Origin: Rhizobium sp. S152
GTDB lineage: Bacteria; Pseudomonadota; Alphaproteobacteria; Rhizobiales; Rhizobiaceae
Direction of reading: 5' to 3'
Length of the DNA stretch: 64,000 bases
Assembly: GCF_030380735.1 (NCBI RefSeq)
Contig: NZ_JAUDRZ010000026.1
Coordinates: 124,001 to 188,000, forward strand
The notes under the pieces are model-generated. The model ran no database searches. It saw only the letters and a list, made by a program, of their open reading frames with translations, and was not told where the DNA came from. Every line of letters begins with the position of its first letter. The first letter of the stretch is position 1. Made by a program: the position numbers and the translations under genes. Shown one piece after another: positions 49,515 through 59,300 of the stretch.

Positions 49515-50681
49515 TCATGCCGCCTCTCCGGCCGGCTTTCGCCGGGCGGCAATTTTCGCGAAGGCGGCAATCGCCCTATCGATATCGTCTGGCGTCGTCG
49601 AAAAGCCGAGCGAGATGCGCAAGGCGCCGAGCTTCGGGTCGTTGCCCATGGCGGTGAGCACATGACTTTCGCCGACCTTGCCGGACGAGCATGCGGATCC
49701 CGCCGAAAGCGCCACACCTTCGAGATCGAACGCGATCTGCCCGGTTTCGGCCTTCAGGCCCGGCAGGGTGAAAAACGTGGTGTTCGCGACGCGCTGTCCT
49801 TCGGCGCCATGAATAATCACGTCGGGCGCGGCGGCCCGCATGCCGGCTTCCAGCCGGTCACGCAACGCGGAGACTGATTCATTGCGTCTATCGAACTCGG
49901 CAAGCGCCGCCTCGGCGGCCGCTCCGAAGCCGATCACGGCCAGCGAATTTTCCGTCCCCGAGCGGTGACCCTTCTCCTGGCCGCCACCATGGATCAGCGG
50001 GCGCGGCATCAAAACCTCGCCACGAGAAATCAGTGCGCCGGCGCCCTTGGGGCCGCCGATCTTGTGCGAGGAAACGATCAGGAAATCGGCGCCGAGTTCA
50101 TTGATGTCGAGTGCGATACGGCCAGCCGCCTGCACCGCGTCCACCACCAGCAGCCCGCCATGCGCATGCACGATCTCGGCCGCTTCCCGAACCGGCTGCA
50201 CGATGCCCGTCTCGTTGTTCACGAGCATGATCGCGACCATCGGCAGGCCGAAAGTCTTGTCATGCGCCTCAAGCAGGCCGCGCAACGCATCGAGATCGAC
50301 GACGCCGGCGGAGGTGACGGCGATCTCGCTTGTCTTGTCTTTCGGGAAGCGTCCACCCTCGCGCACGGCGGGATGCTCGATCGCGGAATAATAGAGATGT
50401 CCGACGGCGAGCGGCGTGCGGCCCATCCGGAAATCCGGCGTCAGGACCATGTTGGCGGCTTCCGTGGCACCACTCGTCAGGATCACGTGGGCGGGATCGG
50501 CGGCTGCGAGCTTCGCGACCTGACGGCGGGCGGCCTCGATCGCGGCGCGGACGGCACGGCCCTCGCCATGCACGGAATTCGGATTGCCGAACAGATCGAG
50601 CGCGCGCAGGACGGCCTCGCGCGCCGCGGGATGCAGCGGCGACGTCGCGTTCCAGTCAAGATAGAGGCGTGTCGACGCCAT
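49515..50681 (-). CDS. group I cysteine desulfurase (NifS/IscS-like)
   Basis: A 388-residue PLP-dependent desulfurase of the NifS/IscS type. It begins with YLDWNATSPLHPAAREAVLRAL, has GNPNSVHGEG, the PLP lysine in VSSHKIGGPKGAGAL and the catalytic Cys in SAGSACSSGKVGESHVL near 330. It provides sulfur for Fe-S clusters or tRNA thiolation. It is the first gene of the suf gene run, so the cluster holds two desulfurases of different groups. It lies 201 bases from the divergent hydrolase. Confidence 0.93.
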   Translation of the reverse strand: MASTRLYLDWNATSPLHPAAREAVLRALDLFGNPNSVHGEGRAVRAAIEAARRQVAKLAAADPAHVILTSGATEAANMVLTPDFRMGRTPLAVGHLYYSAIEHPAVREGGRFPKDKTSEIAVTSAGVVDLDALRGLLEAHDKTFGLPMVAIMLVNNETGIVQPVREAAEIVHAHGGLLVVDAVQAAGRIALDINELGADFLIVSSHKIGGPKGAGALISRGEVLMPRPLIHGGGQEKGHRSGTENSLAVIGFGAAAEAALAEFDRRNESVSALRDRLEAGMRAAAPDVIIHGAEGQRVANTTFFTLPGLKAETGQIAFDLEGVALSAGSACSSGKVGESHVLTAMGNDPKLGALRISLGFSTTPDDIDRAIAAFAKIAARRKPAGEAA

Positions 50682-50882
50682 GATCCGAAGTCCTGCCTTG
50701 ATACTTGCGCGCCGCTCGGCTCATTTTCCTTGAAAAGTCGGCCGGGCTTGCCTTATGACACATCCACAATGCGTGGTTCGCCATGCAAGTTTCGAATTGT
50801 TCTAAACTGCGTTTTAGAAAAGCTGACAACGTCCGTCAAGTCTGCGCAGCGTGAACGCGAACAAATAAACGCCGGAGTACCG

Positions 50883-51560
50883 ATGCCCGAAGTCATTTTC
50901 AACGGCCCTGCCGGCCGTCTTGAAGGCCGCTACCAGCCCTCCAAGGAAAAAAGCGCACCGATTGCCCTCATCCTGCACCCGCACCCGCAGTTCGGCGGCA
51001 CGATGAACAACCAGATCGTCTACCAGCTCTTCTACATGTTCCAGAAGCGCGGTTTCACGACGTTGCGCTTCAACTTCCGTGGCATCGGCCGCAGCCAGGG
51101 CGAGTTCGACCACGGCGCCGGCGAGCTTTCGGATGCGGCATCCGCGCTCGACTGGGTGCAGAGCCTGCATCCCGATTCGAAGACCTGCTGGGTCGCCGGC
51201 TATTCCTTCGGCTCGTGGATCGGCATGCAGCTCCTGATGCGCCGGCCGGAGATCGAAGGCTTCATGTCGATCGCGCCGCAGCCGAACACTTACGACTTCT
51301 CCTTCCTCGCACCCTGCCCGTCGTCGGGCCTGATCATCAACGGCGACGCCGACAAGGTTGCGCCCGAGAAGGACGTCAACGGTCTGGTCGAGAAACTGAA
51401 GACCCAGAAGGGCATCCTGATCACCCACCGCACGGTGCCGGGCGCCAACCACTTCTTCAACGGCCAAGTGGAAACGCTGATGGGCGAATGCGAGGACTAC
51501 CTCGACCGCCGGCTCAACGGCGAACTGGTCCCGGAACCGGCCGCCAAGCGCATCCGCTGA
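50883..51560 (+). CDS. alpha/beta hydrolase, YpfH/serine esterase type
   Basis: The 225-residue protein fits the alpha/beta hydrolases with the sequence ALILHPHPQFGGTMNN near the N-terminus, LRFNFRGIGRSQG, nucleophile elbow GYSFGS (Ser108) and LIINGDADKVAP with the acid; the His is in VPGANHFFNGQ. The HPHPxxGGxMNN motif is shared with a well-conserved alphaproteobacterial family found next to suf genes. The ATG is preceded by GGAG. The long frame from 49965 is shadow sequence over the desulfurase. Substrate unknown. Confidence 0.85.
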   Translation: MPEVIFNGPAGRLEGRYQPSKEKSAPIALILHPHPQFGGTMNNQIVYQLFYMFQKRGFTTLRFNFRGIGRSQGEFDHGAGELSDAASALDWVQSLHPDSKTCWVAGYSFGSWIGMQLLMRRPEIEGFMSIAPQPNTYDFSFLAPCPSSGLIINGDADKVAPEKDVNGLVEKLKTQKGILITHRTVPGANHFFNGQVETLMGECEDYLDRRLNGELVPEPAAKRIR

Positions 51561-51562
51561 CG

Positions 51563-51724
51563 ATGCGGATCGTTGTCGATACCAACGTGCTCGTCAGCGC
51601 TGTATCGGCAACGGCCATAGACTCAGCGTCGTTTTCGAAGAGCGAATTTCATGACGATGCTGAGTTTTCAGGTTTCCAAGGACGTCGAGAAGAAGGTCGC
51701 AGACATTGCGGCCGAGAGCGGTAG
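51563..51724 (+). pseudogene. truncated PIN-domain toxin relic
   Basis: Directly after the hydrolase, a frame starts with MRIVVDTNVLVSAV, the typical N-terminus of PIN-domain VapC-like toxins with the first catalytic Asp. After about 14 residues the similarity stops and the frame soon runs through the antitoxin in another reading frame, ending at 51724. The full PIN fold (about 130 residues) is missing, so this is a relic or a fragment. It precedes rather than follows the antitoxin. Confidence 0.5.
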
Positions 51725-51872
51725 AACCGTCGAGGATCTGCTGAGCGACATGACTGCGCGCATGGTGCGGGACTTCGAAGCACGCCAGACGTTCGAAACA
51801 ATGGCGGAACGCGGACGCGGTGAGGTCGATAAGGCGTTGGACCTCCTGGGCGAGCCGGACGCCAACGGCTGA
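51651..51872 (+). CDS. ribbon-helix-helix antitoxin-like protein
   Basis: A 73-residue protein with the opening LSFQVSKDVEKKVADIAAESGRTVEDLLSDMTARMVRDFE, a ribbon-helix-helix DNA-binding pattern, and an acidic helical tail. This is the form of RelB/CopG-type antitoxins. No intact toxin follows; the GNAT gene on the other strand begins right after. It may be a solitary antitoxin left after loss of its PIN toxin. Confidence 0.65.
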   Translation: MTMLSFQVSKDVEKKVADIAAESGRTVEDLLSDMTARMVRDFEARQTFETMAERGRGEVDKALDLLGEPDANG

Positions 51873-51873
51873 C

Positions 51874-52401
51874 CTAAGCCCGCCGCATCTGGGCAGTCAG
51901 TTCGAACGTTGGGCACGACATCTTGTCGATAATCATCGGCGTGCGGCTTCGCATGCCGATTTTCGTCAGCACGCGCTGCGAGGCCAGATTGTCGGGATGC
52001 GTGAAAGCGATGAACTGGGACGCGTAGCGCTTTTCGAAGAACCAATCGGCCAGCCCGTTCGCCAGTTCCGTCGCATAGCCCTTGCCCCATTCGGCGTGGT
52101 GGAGCGAATAGCCGAGCTCAAACTCGCCACGTTCGCCGCCATAGCGGGAGAAGCCGGCGCGGCCGATGAAGCGGCCGTCGTCGAGGCTGGTCACCTTGTA
52201 CTTTGTGGTGCGATCGCGTGCCTGCTCGGCAAAGAAGCTCATGAAGCGCTCCTCGACCTTCTCCTCGCTCCAAGGTGCTGCGCCGGAGAGATAACGGGTC
52301 GTCTCGATCGTCGAATGCAGGTCCCGTAGCAGATGCATGTCCTGCCGCCGCCACATCGACAGAACGAGCCGCGGGGTTTTCAGGATGATGTCGTCGCTCA
52401 T
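51874..52401 (-). CDS. GNAT acetyltransferase, RimJ/RimL type
   Basis: A 175-residue GNAT protein with the N-terminal ILKTPRLVLSMWRRQD, the middle GRFIGRAGFSRYG and GYSLHHAEWGKGYATELANGLADWFFE with the acetyl-CoA binding loop, and NLASQRVLTKIGM. Members acetylate ribosomal proteins, aminoglycosides or small molecules. The start ATGA overlaps the anmK stop by 4 bases, so they are cotranscribed. Confidence 0.85.
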   Translation of the reverse strand: MSDDIILKTPRLVLSMWRRQDMHLLRDLHSTIETTRYLSGAAPWSEEKVEERFMSFFAEQARDRTTKYKVTSLDDGRFIGRAGFSRYGGERGEFELGYSLHHAEWGKGYATELANGLADWFFEKRYASQFIAFTHPDNLASQRVLTKIGMRSRTPMIIDKMSCPTFELTAQMRRA

Positions 52402-53519
52402 GGCTTCCTCGCTACTATGCCGCCCGTCACCGGCTCGCGGACGCCGGTGGTGCCGGGAAAGGTGAGCGCCAGGCCATCGAGCGAGCGTACCGCCAGATAG
52501 GCCCAGGCTTCCGCCTCCATCGAATCGCCATTGAACCCGGCTTCCTCGGCGGAGATCACCCGGGCGCCGTGACCATGTGCGAGATCGCTCAGATCCCGCA
52601 TTAGCACCTTGTTCAATCGCCCACCGCCGCAGACGACATAGAGATTCGGCATGACAGGCAGGTGACCCGATGATTTGACGATCGAGGCCGCCGCGACATA
52701 GGCGAGCGTCCGTGCCCCGTCGGCGAGTTCCGCATCGGCGCCCGATGGCGGCGGAAAATCGTTACGGTCGAGCGAGCGTCGCTTCTGCGCCGTGAAGAAC
52801 GGGCTGTCGAGATAACGGTCAGCCAGTGCGGCGATGATCCGGCCCTCCGAGGCGATCATCCCGCCCTGGTCGAAGGGCACGCCGGCATGCGTCTCGACCC
52901 ACTGGTCGATCAGCGTGTTGCCGGGCCCGCTGTCGTAGCCGATGATCGCGCCATCCGCACCGATGAAGGTCAGGTTGGAAATCCCGCCGATATTGACGAA
53001 ACAGACCGGCGGCGTGGCATCGGTCACATTGGCGGCGAGGGCCGCGTGATAGACCGGCACCAGCGGCGCGCCCTGCCCGCCATGCACCATGTCGTTGGCG
53101 CGAAGGTCGTAGACGACCGAAATTCCGGTCTCCCGGGCCAGAAGCCGCCCGTCGCCGATCTGCACCGTCAGCGCTTCGTCGGGCCGGTGCAGTACGGTCT
53201 GCCCATGAAAGCCGATCACGTCGATCGCCCCGGCATCAAGCCCGTTCGCCGCGATAAATTCCCTAACGGCAATTGAATGACGTTGCGTAAGCTCGCGCTC
53301 GATCGCCGCCAACTCACCCGGCCGCTGCTCCCGATGCGTGATGCCCTTCGCCTGCTCCAGCGCAAGCTTCAGCCGGTCGCGGAAGGCGGGATCGTAAGGC
53401 ACGCCGAGCGAAGGTCCCCGCTCGACCAGATCGCGGCCATCGGTGCGCAGCAGCGCCACATCGATGCCATCCATCGAGGTCCCGCTCATCAGGCCGATCG
53501 CCGTGCGTATCTTTCCCAT
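52398..53519 (-). CDS. anmK: anhydro-N-acetylmuramic acid kinase
   Basis: The 373-residue kinase matches AnmK: AIGLMSGTSMDGIDVALL at the start, GFHGQTVLHRP, FVNIGGISNLTFIG and YVVCGGGRLNKVLM. It phosphorylates 1,6-anhydro-MurNAc, a product of lytic transglycosylases, for peptidoglycan recycling. ATG 53519 begins at the conserved part; the frame opens 11 codons earlier. It is divergent from tyrS and coupled to the GNAT gene. Confidence 0.93.
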   Translation of the reverse strand: MGKIRTAIGLMSGTSMDGIDVALLRTDGRDLVERGPSLGVPYDPAFRDRLKLALEQAKGITHREQRPGELAAIERELTQRHSIAVREFIAANGLDAGAIDVIGFHGQTVLHRPDEALTVQIGDGRLLARETGISVVYDLRANDMVHGGQGAPLVPVYHAALAANVTDATPPVCFVNIGGISNLTFIGADGAIIGYDSGPGNTLIDQWVETHAGVPFDQGGMIASEGRIIAALADRYLDSPFFTAQKRRSLDRNDFPPPSGADAELADGARTLAYVAAASIVKSSGHLPVMPNLYVVCGGGRLNKVLMRDLSDLAHGHGARVISAEEAGFNGDSMEAEAWAYLAVRSLDGLALTFPGTTGVREPVTGGIVARKP

Positions 53520-53649
53520 GCTTCCCCTGCATCCAACAAGGCGGAGACTCAATCAACCAAATGGTGACTGTGCGAGAAAACAGTGCTAAACGCGCCGCTC
53601 CACATCAACAATAGCCAATCCGAAAATCCTGATCCGAAAGCAAAAGGTC

Positions 53650-54906
53650 ATGACCGAGTTCAAATCCGATTTCCTCCGCACGCTGAAAGAGCGTGGCTTC
53701 ATTCATCAGATCTCCGATGAATCCGGCCTCGACGCCCTTCTCGCCAAGGAAACCGTGACTGCTTATATCGGCTATGACCCGACGGCACCCTCGCTCCATG
53801 CCGGTTCGCTGATCCAGATCATGATGCTCCACTGGTTTCAGGCGACCGGCCACCGGCCGATCTCGCTGATGGGCGGCGGCACCGGCATGGTCGGCGATCC
53901 GTCGTTCAAGGACGATGCACGCCAGTTGATGACCATCGACACGATCGAGAGCAACATCGCTTCGATCAAAAGCGTCTTCGCCAACTACCTGTCCTACGGC
54001 GAAGGCCCCAAAGATGCGATGATGATCAACAACGCCGACTGGCTGCGTGGCATCAACTACCTCGAGTTCCTGCGCGACGTCGGCCGCCATTTCTCGGTCA
54101 ACCGCATGCTGGCCTTCGACAGCGTCAAGACGCGGCTCGATCGCGAGCAGTCGCTGTCCTTCCTCGAATTCAACTACATGATCCTGCAGGCCTACGATTT
54201 TGTCGAACTGAACAAGCGCTACGACTGCCGCCTTCAGATGGGCGGCTCCGACCAGTGGGGCAACATCGTCAACGGCATCGATCTCGGTCACCGCATGGGG
54301 ACCGAGCAGCTTTACGCGTTGACTTCGCCGCTACTCACCACCGCCTCCGGCGCCAAGATGGGCAAGTCGCTGAACGGCGCCGTCTGGCTGAACCCGGACA
54401 TGCTGTCGGCCTACGACTTCTGGCAATACTGGCGCAATACCGAGGATGCCGACGTCTCGCGCTTCCTGAAGCTCTACACGACGCTGCCGATGGACGAGAT
54501 CGCCCGTCTTTCGGCACTCGGCGGCTCCGAGATCAACGAGGTCAAGAAGATCCTCGCGACCGAGGTCACGGCAATGCTGCACGGCCGTGAAAACGCCGAG
54601 CAGGCAGCCGAGACGGCTCGCAAGACCTTCGAGGAAGGCGCGCTTTCAGACAACCTGCCCTCGATCGACGTTCCGGCCGCCGAACTCGACGCCGGCATCG
54701 GCCTGCTCGCGCTGATCGTCAAGGCCGGCCTCGCCGCTTCCAACGGCGAAGCACGCCGTCACGTCCAGGGGGGCGCGGTGCGGATTAACGATGCGGCGAT
54801 TTCCGACGAGCGCAAGGTGATCGGCTCCGGCGAAGTGACCGGCGACGGCGTGATCAAGCTGTCGCTCGGCAAGAAAAAACACATTCTTGTTCGTCCCACG
54901 GCTTAA
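53650..54906 (+). CDS. tyrS: tyrosyl-tRNA synthetase
   Basis: The 418-residue class I enzyme charges tRNA-Tyr. Visible are the HIGH-like motif PTAPSLHAGSL (about 45-55), ISLMGGGTGMVGDPSF, QMGGSDQWGNIVNGIDL, the KMSKS-like GAKMGKSLN and a C-terminal S4 domain (EARRHVQGGAVRIND). An AAAGGTC site precedes the ATG. A strong terminator follows. Confidence 0.96.
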   Translation: MTEFKSDFLRTLKERGFIHQISDESGLDALLAKETVTAYIGYDPTAPSLHAGSLIQIMMLHWFQATGHRPISLMGGGTGMVGDPSFKDDARQLMTIDTIESNIASIKSVFANYLSYGEGPKDAMMINNADWLRGINYLEFLRDVGRHFSVNRMLAFDSVKTRLDREQSLSFLEFNYMILQAYDFVELNKRYDCRLQMGGSDQWGNIVNGIDLGHRMGTEQLYALTSPLLTTASGAKMGKSLNGAVWLNPDMLSAYDFWQYWRNTEDADVSRFLKLYTTLPMDEIARLSALGGSEINEVKKILATEVTAMLHGRENAEQAAETARKTFEEGALSDNLPSIDVPAAELDAGIGLLALIVKAGLAASNGEARRHVQGGAVRINDAAISDERKVIGSGEVTGDGVIKLSLGKKKHILVRPTA

Positions 54907-54931
54907 GCCGCGGCACCGGAAACATACAGTG

Positions 54932-54958
54932 AAAAGCCGGCGCCATGCCGGCTTTTTT
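54932..54958 (+). terminator. intrinsic terminator after tyrS
   Basis: AAAAGCCGGC (54932-54941) pairs with GCCGGCTTTT (54947-54956) over a GCCAT loop and continues into a T run. Also usable from the other side, it separates tyrS from the convergent glycosyltransferase. Confidence 0.9.
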
Positions 54959-55000
54959 CTTGCCGCTAAGCGGTGCCCGAGCTTGAAGCGTGTTGAGCCG

Positions 55001-56146
55001 CTATGCGCTTTTCTTCAATGCCGCGACATCGCGCTGAAGCCAATCGTCGATCAGTCGATCCCATTTCGTCGGAACCTGAATAGCGTTCCAGGCGACAGCC
55101 GAGTTCCTGGACAGCCGCTCATATTCCTCCGGATCGGACAAGAGGCTGTCGATCCTGCCGGCTAGTGCTTGGCCGTCAGTCGCGCGAAACTGCGGCACGT
55201 CGGCCTCGCCCCGCAAGAGACCCTTGAACATGGGATGATCCGAAGTGATCAACGGCGTTCGGGAACACAGCGCCTCGTATATTGTCAGCGGAAGGCCTTC
55301 GCCATAGTCGTGCCGGCTGGGAACGACGATAACGTCCGATTTGTTCATCGTCTCTATGACCTTGTCGTTGCGCAAGACGCCGTGGTAGCTCACCACATCT
55401 TCCAGATCGCGCTGTGCGATATAGGTCTTGAGCCATTCGACATCGCCATTGCCGTAAATGCGCAGATCGATGGGCCTGCCTGCCTGCTTTAGCACCCCGG
55501 CCGCATCCACCAGATCACCGACGCCCTTGGCTGCCACGATGAGACCGACATAGAAGGCGGTTCTGCCGGCTGGCATTGTCTTGGGCGCGTTCTGATCGGG
55601 CGTATTGAACTGGGGGTAGTCCCAGGCGATGACCTTGCGCCTGTCCACTCCCATTTCGATAAGCTGCTCCGTCGCGAGCTTTCCGTGGTTTGCGACGATC
55701 TCGATGCACTTCGCGTTCAGATAACGGCTCGTCAGGAAGCGCGTTACATGGTCTTTCAGCGACTTTGCCTGAAACGAATCCGCCAGCAAGGCGAGCGTCG
55801 GAATTCCCGATTTCGCGACCCACCGGAGAAGCCGACGATCCGGCGTGCGAAGGATGATCCGGTTCGGACCGAACGCCTTGATCGCGCGGATCATTTCGGT
55901 GTGATCGAAGGCGGAGTGAAAGCCCGCGCCTACCGCTTGAGCGCCGCTCGGCAACGTTTCTTCGTATTTCTCTTCGGTGAAACCCGTGATCGTTGTGACC
56001 GCGGAGACCCTCGAGGCGAGATCATGGACGTAGTCGACGGTGAATCTCTGCGCTCGGTAGTTCTCGGGACCGCCGTTTGCAAAGCGCCTTGAAGCCTCGC
56101 GAAAGTCTCCCGCATACTGTACGATTGCTATACGCAGGTCTTCCAT
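55001..56146 (-). CDS. GT4-type glycosyltransferase
   Basis: The 381-residue protein has the GT-B layout of family 4: a variable N-terminal domain and the C-terminal half with FYVGLIVAAKGVGDLVDA, LRIYGNGDVEWLK, VSYHGVLRND and the acidic E-x(7)-E region in SRHDYGEGLPLTIYEAL. It would transfer an unknown sugar in polysaccharide or lipid glycosylation. The start at MEDLRIAIVQY was chosen; an earlier one 11 codons upstream is open. The leader upstream is AT-rich, unlike the surroundings. Confidence 0.82.
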   Translation of the reverse strand: MEDLRIAIVQYAGDFREASRRFANGGPENYRAQRFTVDYVHDLASRVSAVTTITGFTEEKYEETLPSGAQAVGAGFHSAFDHTEMIRAIKAFGPNRIILRTPDRRLLRWVAKSGIPTLALLADSFQAKSLKDHVTRFLTSRYLNAKCIEIVANHGKLATEQLIEMGVDRRKVIAWDYPQFNTPDQNAPKTMPAGRTAFYVGLIVAAKGVGDLVDAAGVLKQAGRPIDLRIYGNGDVEWLKTYIAQRDLEDVVSYHGVLRNDKVIETMNKSDVIVVPSRHDYGEGLPLTIYEALCSRTPLITSDHPMFKGLLRGEADVPQFRATDGQALAGRIDSLLSDPEEYERLSRNSAVAWNAIQVPTKWDRLIDDWLQRDVAALKKSA

Positions 56147-56358
56147 GATGCCCCCGATCGGCAATCTATTTGTCGTCAATACTTTTATAGGTCCGATGTA
56201 AATATAATAAAATCAGGAAAATACACGATCAACCAACAGATAATAATCATCTTTATAGATGAAACGAAAAGAACATATTCTTTCGCTTCATGCTCAGAGG
56301 CGCAGCGAAGGTCTGAGCGGTCTCCTCTCCGGAGGCGACGTCTGGCTGCTGATCCAAC
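56147..56358. other. AT-rich gap with hairpins
   Basis: This gap between the glycosyltransferase start and the end of the DUF3971 gene contains an AT-rich stretch (56168-56260), a hairpin ATGAA-CGAAA-GAA/TTC-TTTCG-TTCAT (56259-56291), CTCAGA/TCTGAG, and CCTC/GAGG. The AT-rich part probably carries the glycosyltransferase promoter; the hairpins may terminate the DUF3971 transcript. Confidence 0.4.
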
Positions 56359-59300
56359 CTATTGAAACTCGAAGATATTCCGGAATACGCCCGGCGCGAT
56401 GATCGACAGCGGGTTGATCGTCAGATTCGGTGCGTCGAGTTTGCCGACCAGCTTGAAGGTGATGCCGATCAGGCCACGGTCGGTACCGTTGCCGAGCAGG
56501 ATACCGATAACAGGAAGCTCGGCGAACAGGCGATTGAGGCCATAGGCCGGCATGAAGGTGCCAGTCATGTCCATGTTGCCGCGCTGGTCCCGCACCACGC
56601 CCTGGAACACCGCGCCGACCTGATCGCCGCGCACGACCCCGTTTTCGATGCGGATCACGCCATCCTGCGAAAAGATGCGAGCGAACCCGCGCTGGAAGCG
56701 TTGCGCACTCGTGTCGATGTTGCGCTTCACCGCGGAGTTCAGGCTGCGCTGTTCCTGCCCGACGGGCGTCGACACGATAGAGTGCAGGCGCTGTTCGTTG
56801 ACCAGTGAGAAGCGCCTGATGTCGATGGAACCGTTCCAGTCCCCCCCGGAGCCCAACCGGATAGCGAGGTTGAGAAGTCCGCCGCTCATGTGCTTGTAGA
56901 GATCGGCGAAACGCGACACCGCGCCGGCGTCACCGCTGGTGACGTTGATGACGCCGCCGCCGCGCGTTTGTGCGACAACCGCCTCGCCGCTGTTGGTGAT
57001 GCCGGAGAAGTTCAGCGTCTGTAGCTTGCCGCCCTGGCTGACATAAACAAGTTCGACGTTGCGGACCTTCTCATCGTTGAACCCGGTGATGCGGTCGAGC
57101 TTTGCGCGAACGGACACGCCGCCGCTCGATCGATCGGAGGAATCGCTGCCGCCGCCGGATGATTTCATGCTCGCCAATATCGGCCGCACGTCGGCGCTGG
57201 CACCGGAAACATTGACCTCCATGTCGCCCTTGCTTCGCCGCAGCGAAACCGCGAAATCGTCAAGCGAAGAAAGCTTGACGCTGTCGAAATCCGCCTTCTG
57301 CAAATTGCCCTTGCTGATGACGAGCGAGCCGTTGACACCGAAACCGTCACCCTTCAGCGCGAAGTTCTTCACCTGAAGATTGTCGATGGCGCCGGATATC
57401 TCGAATGTCGCATTGGCGCCGATGCCACTGCCCTTCGACCATCCGATCCAGGGAATGTCGAGGCGCGCCTTGCCGAGGTCGAGCGATACTGCCTGCCGAT
57501 CCTGATCCAGCCGGTTGAGTTCGACGCCGATCGTCCCGTCGATGATACTTGATAGCCCCGGAATGAGCTTCTCGCGCTGCTCGTTGCTGAGCGTCGCCGT
57601 CACTGTCTGCTGTACCGGAACGTTTGAATCCTTGTCGGTCGGCTGCACCAGCTTGATCTTAGCCGGAATGCCGTCTACCTGCCCGTCACCATCCAGAGAC
57701 ACCTGTTTCGGGTCGGCGTTCAGCGTGCCGTTGAGGCCGGTAATGACGCGGCCAGATATGCCCTTGGCAACGCCCAGGTCTTGAAGTTGCAGCGCCGCCT
57801 TCCACTCGATCGGCGGCGGGTCCTGCGAAGAAATCAGGCCGAACCGCGCCTGCACGGTAGCGCTGACCTTGCCCTTCAAATCATCGGGAACCAGACCGGC
57901 GCGATCGAGCACCTTTACCGGCTTGTAAGTCAGGAGTTCGCCGATAGCATCTGCATTGCCCGAAACAGGCAGGTTGAGTTCAGCCATCAGCGGCTTGTCG
58001 TAGGTGGACGGCAACACGAAGGTGCCCTCGCCGATGTTGACCGAACGGCCGGACGCGAAGAAGGAGGTGCCGCGCTTGAAGGAGATCGTGGCGCGCGGGC
58101 CGACGAGATCGAAATGTGCCCAGGCGTCACGGATCGGCGGGATGTCGCCGGTCACGTTCAGCCGCACATCCGCGATGTCGAAGCCGATCTTGATCTGGTT
58201 TTCGTCGAGCTTGAGCACCTTGCCCGCTGCCGCCTCGTCCAGCCTTCCAAACGGAATGAACACGGAGATCGACGCGTCGGTGATCGTGCCGCCGAAGAGA
58301 TTTCGCAGCGCCCAGTCGCGCGCCTTCGGCGCCATCCAGAACGGCCAGAGTTGCTTGACGGCCGTCGTCTGCAATTGCTGCGACTGGCCCGCGAAGCTCA
58401 CCTCCGGGGAAAGCTCGCCGAAGCGGGCGCGCAGCGAGCCGTAGAGGCCGCCCTGCGGGCTGCTCACCTGCATGTTGGCGAACTCGAGTTCCTTGGAGGC
58501 GACCAGATAGCGTCCGGTCGCTTTGATATCGAACGGCAGAGGCTGCTCGTCGGACAGGCTGGGCGCGGCGCTGCCGCCGCTGACCAGCAGGTCTATACCG
58601 AAGCCCTTTTCAGCCGAAGCGTCGATCTTGTCGAGATCGATCAGCGCGCCGTTGAACGGCACGGAGGTCCGATCGAACTGCAACAGCGACTTGCCAATCT
58701 CGACCGTCTGCTTGCCGAAGTCGTAGGAAAGGTTGAGACGCCCGCCGCTGAGAATCTGCTCGTCGCCGTCCATGTAGAACTGACCGGGCTTCAGGTCGAT
58801 GACGGCGGCCAGCGCCGGTTGGGTACTCTCGCCGGCCCGCACCGCGGAAACCATGAGATCGCCGAGCCCGTCGACCCCTTGGCGAACTTCCCCCATATTG
58901 TTGCGCTTCAGCGTGAAGGGCGCGAGATCGACGCCGGTGACCTGGCCGGTCAGCTTCGACGTTCGTCCCTCGGACTGATCCATGACGACGCTAAGCGTCG
59001 CCGGCTTGCCGTTAACGGAAATGTCGCCATCCAGATGCAGCGCGCCCTGCCGTCCCTTGGAAAAGACAAGGCTGTCGATGACGACAGACAGCGGTCCGTT
59101 GCGGGTATCGGCGAGCTTGATGTCGATGCCGGAGAGCTTGACGGAACGCGTGCCGCCCCGCTCGACGAAATTATTGATGACATCGAGCTGGTCGAACACC
59201 CGCTCCATCGCCGCCGGCAGCGCGTCGATGCGGATATTGTTGAGGTCGAGTGGTTTTCCCGATGGCAGCAAAGCCGTGTCGAGGCCGATATCGTCGGCTT

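Noticed and set aside
49965..50882. N-terminal extension of the hydrolase at 50883
   Set aside because: The extension runs over the divergent desulfurase in antisense; the real start at 50883 has GGAG and matches the family.
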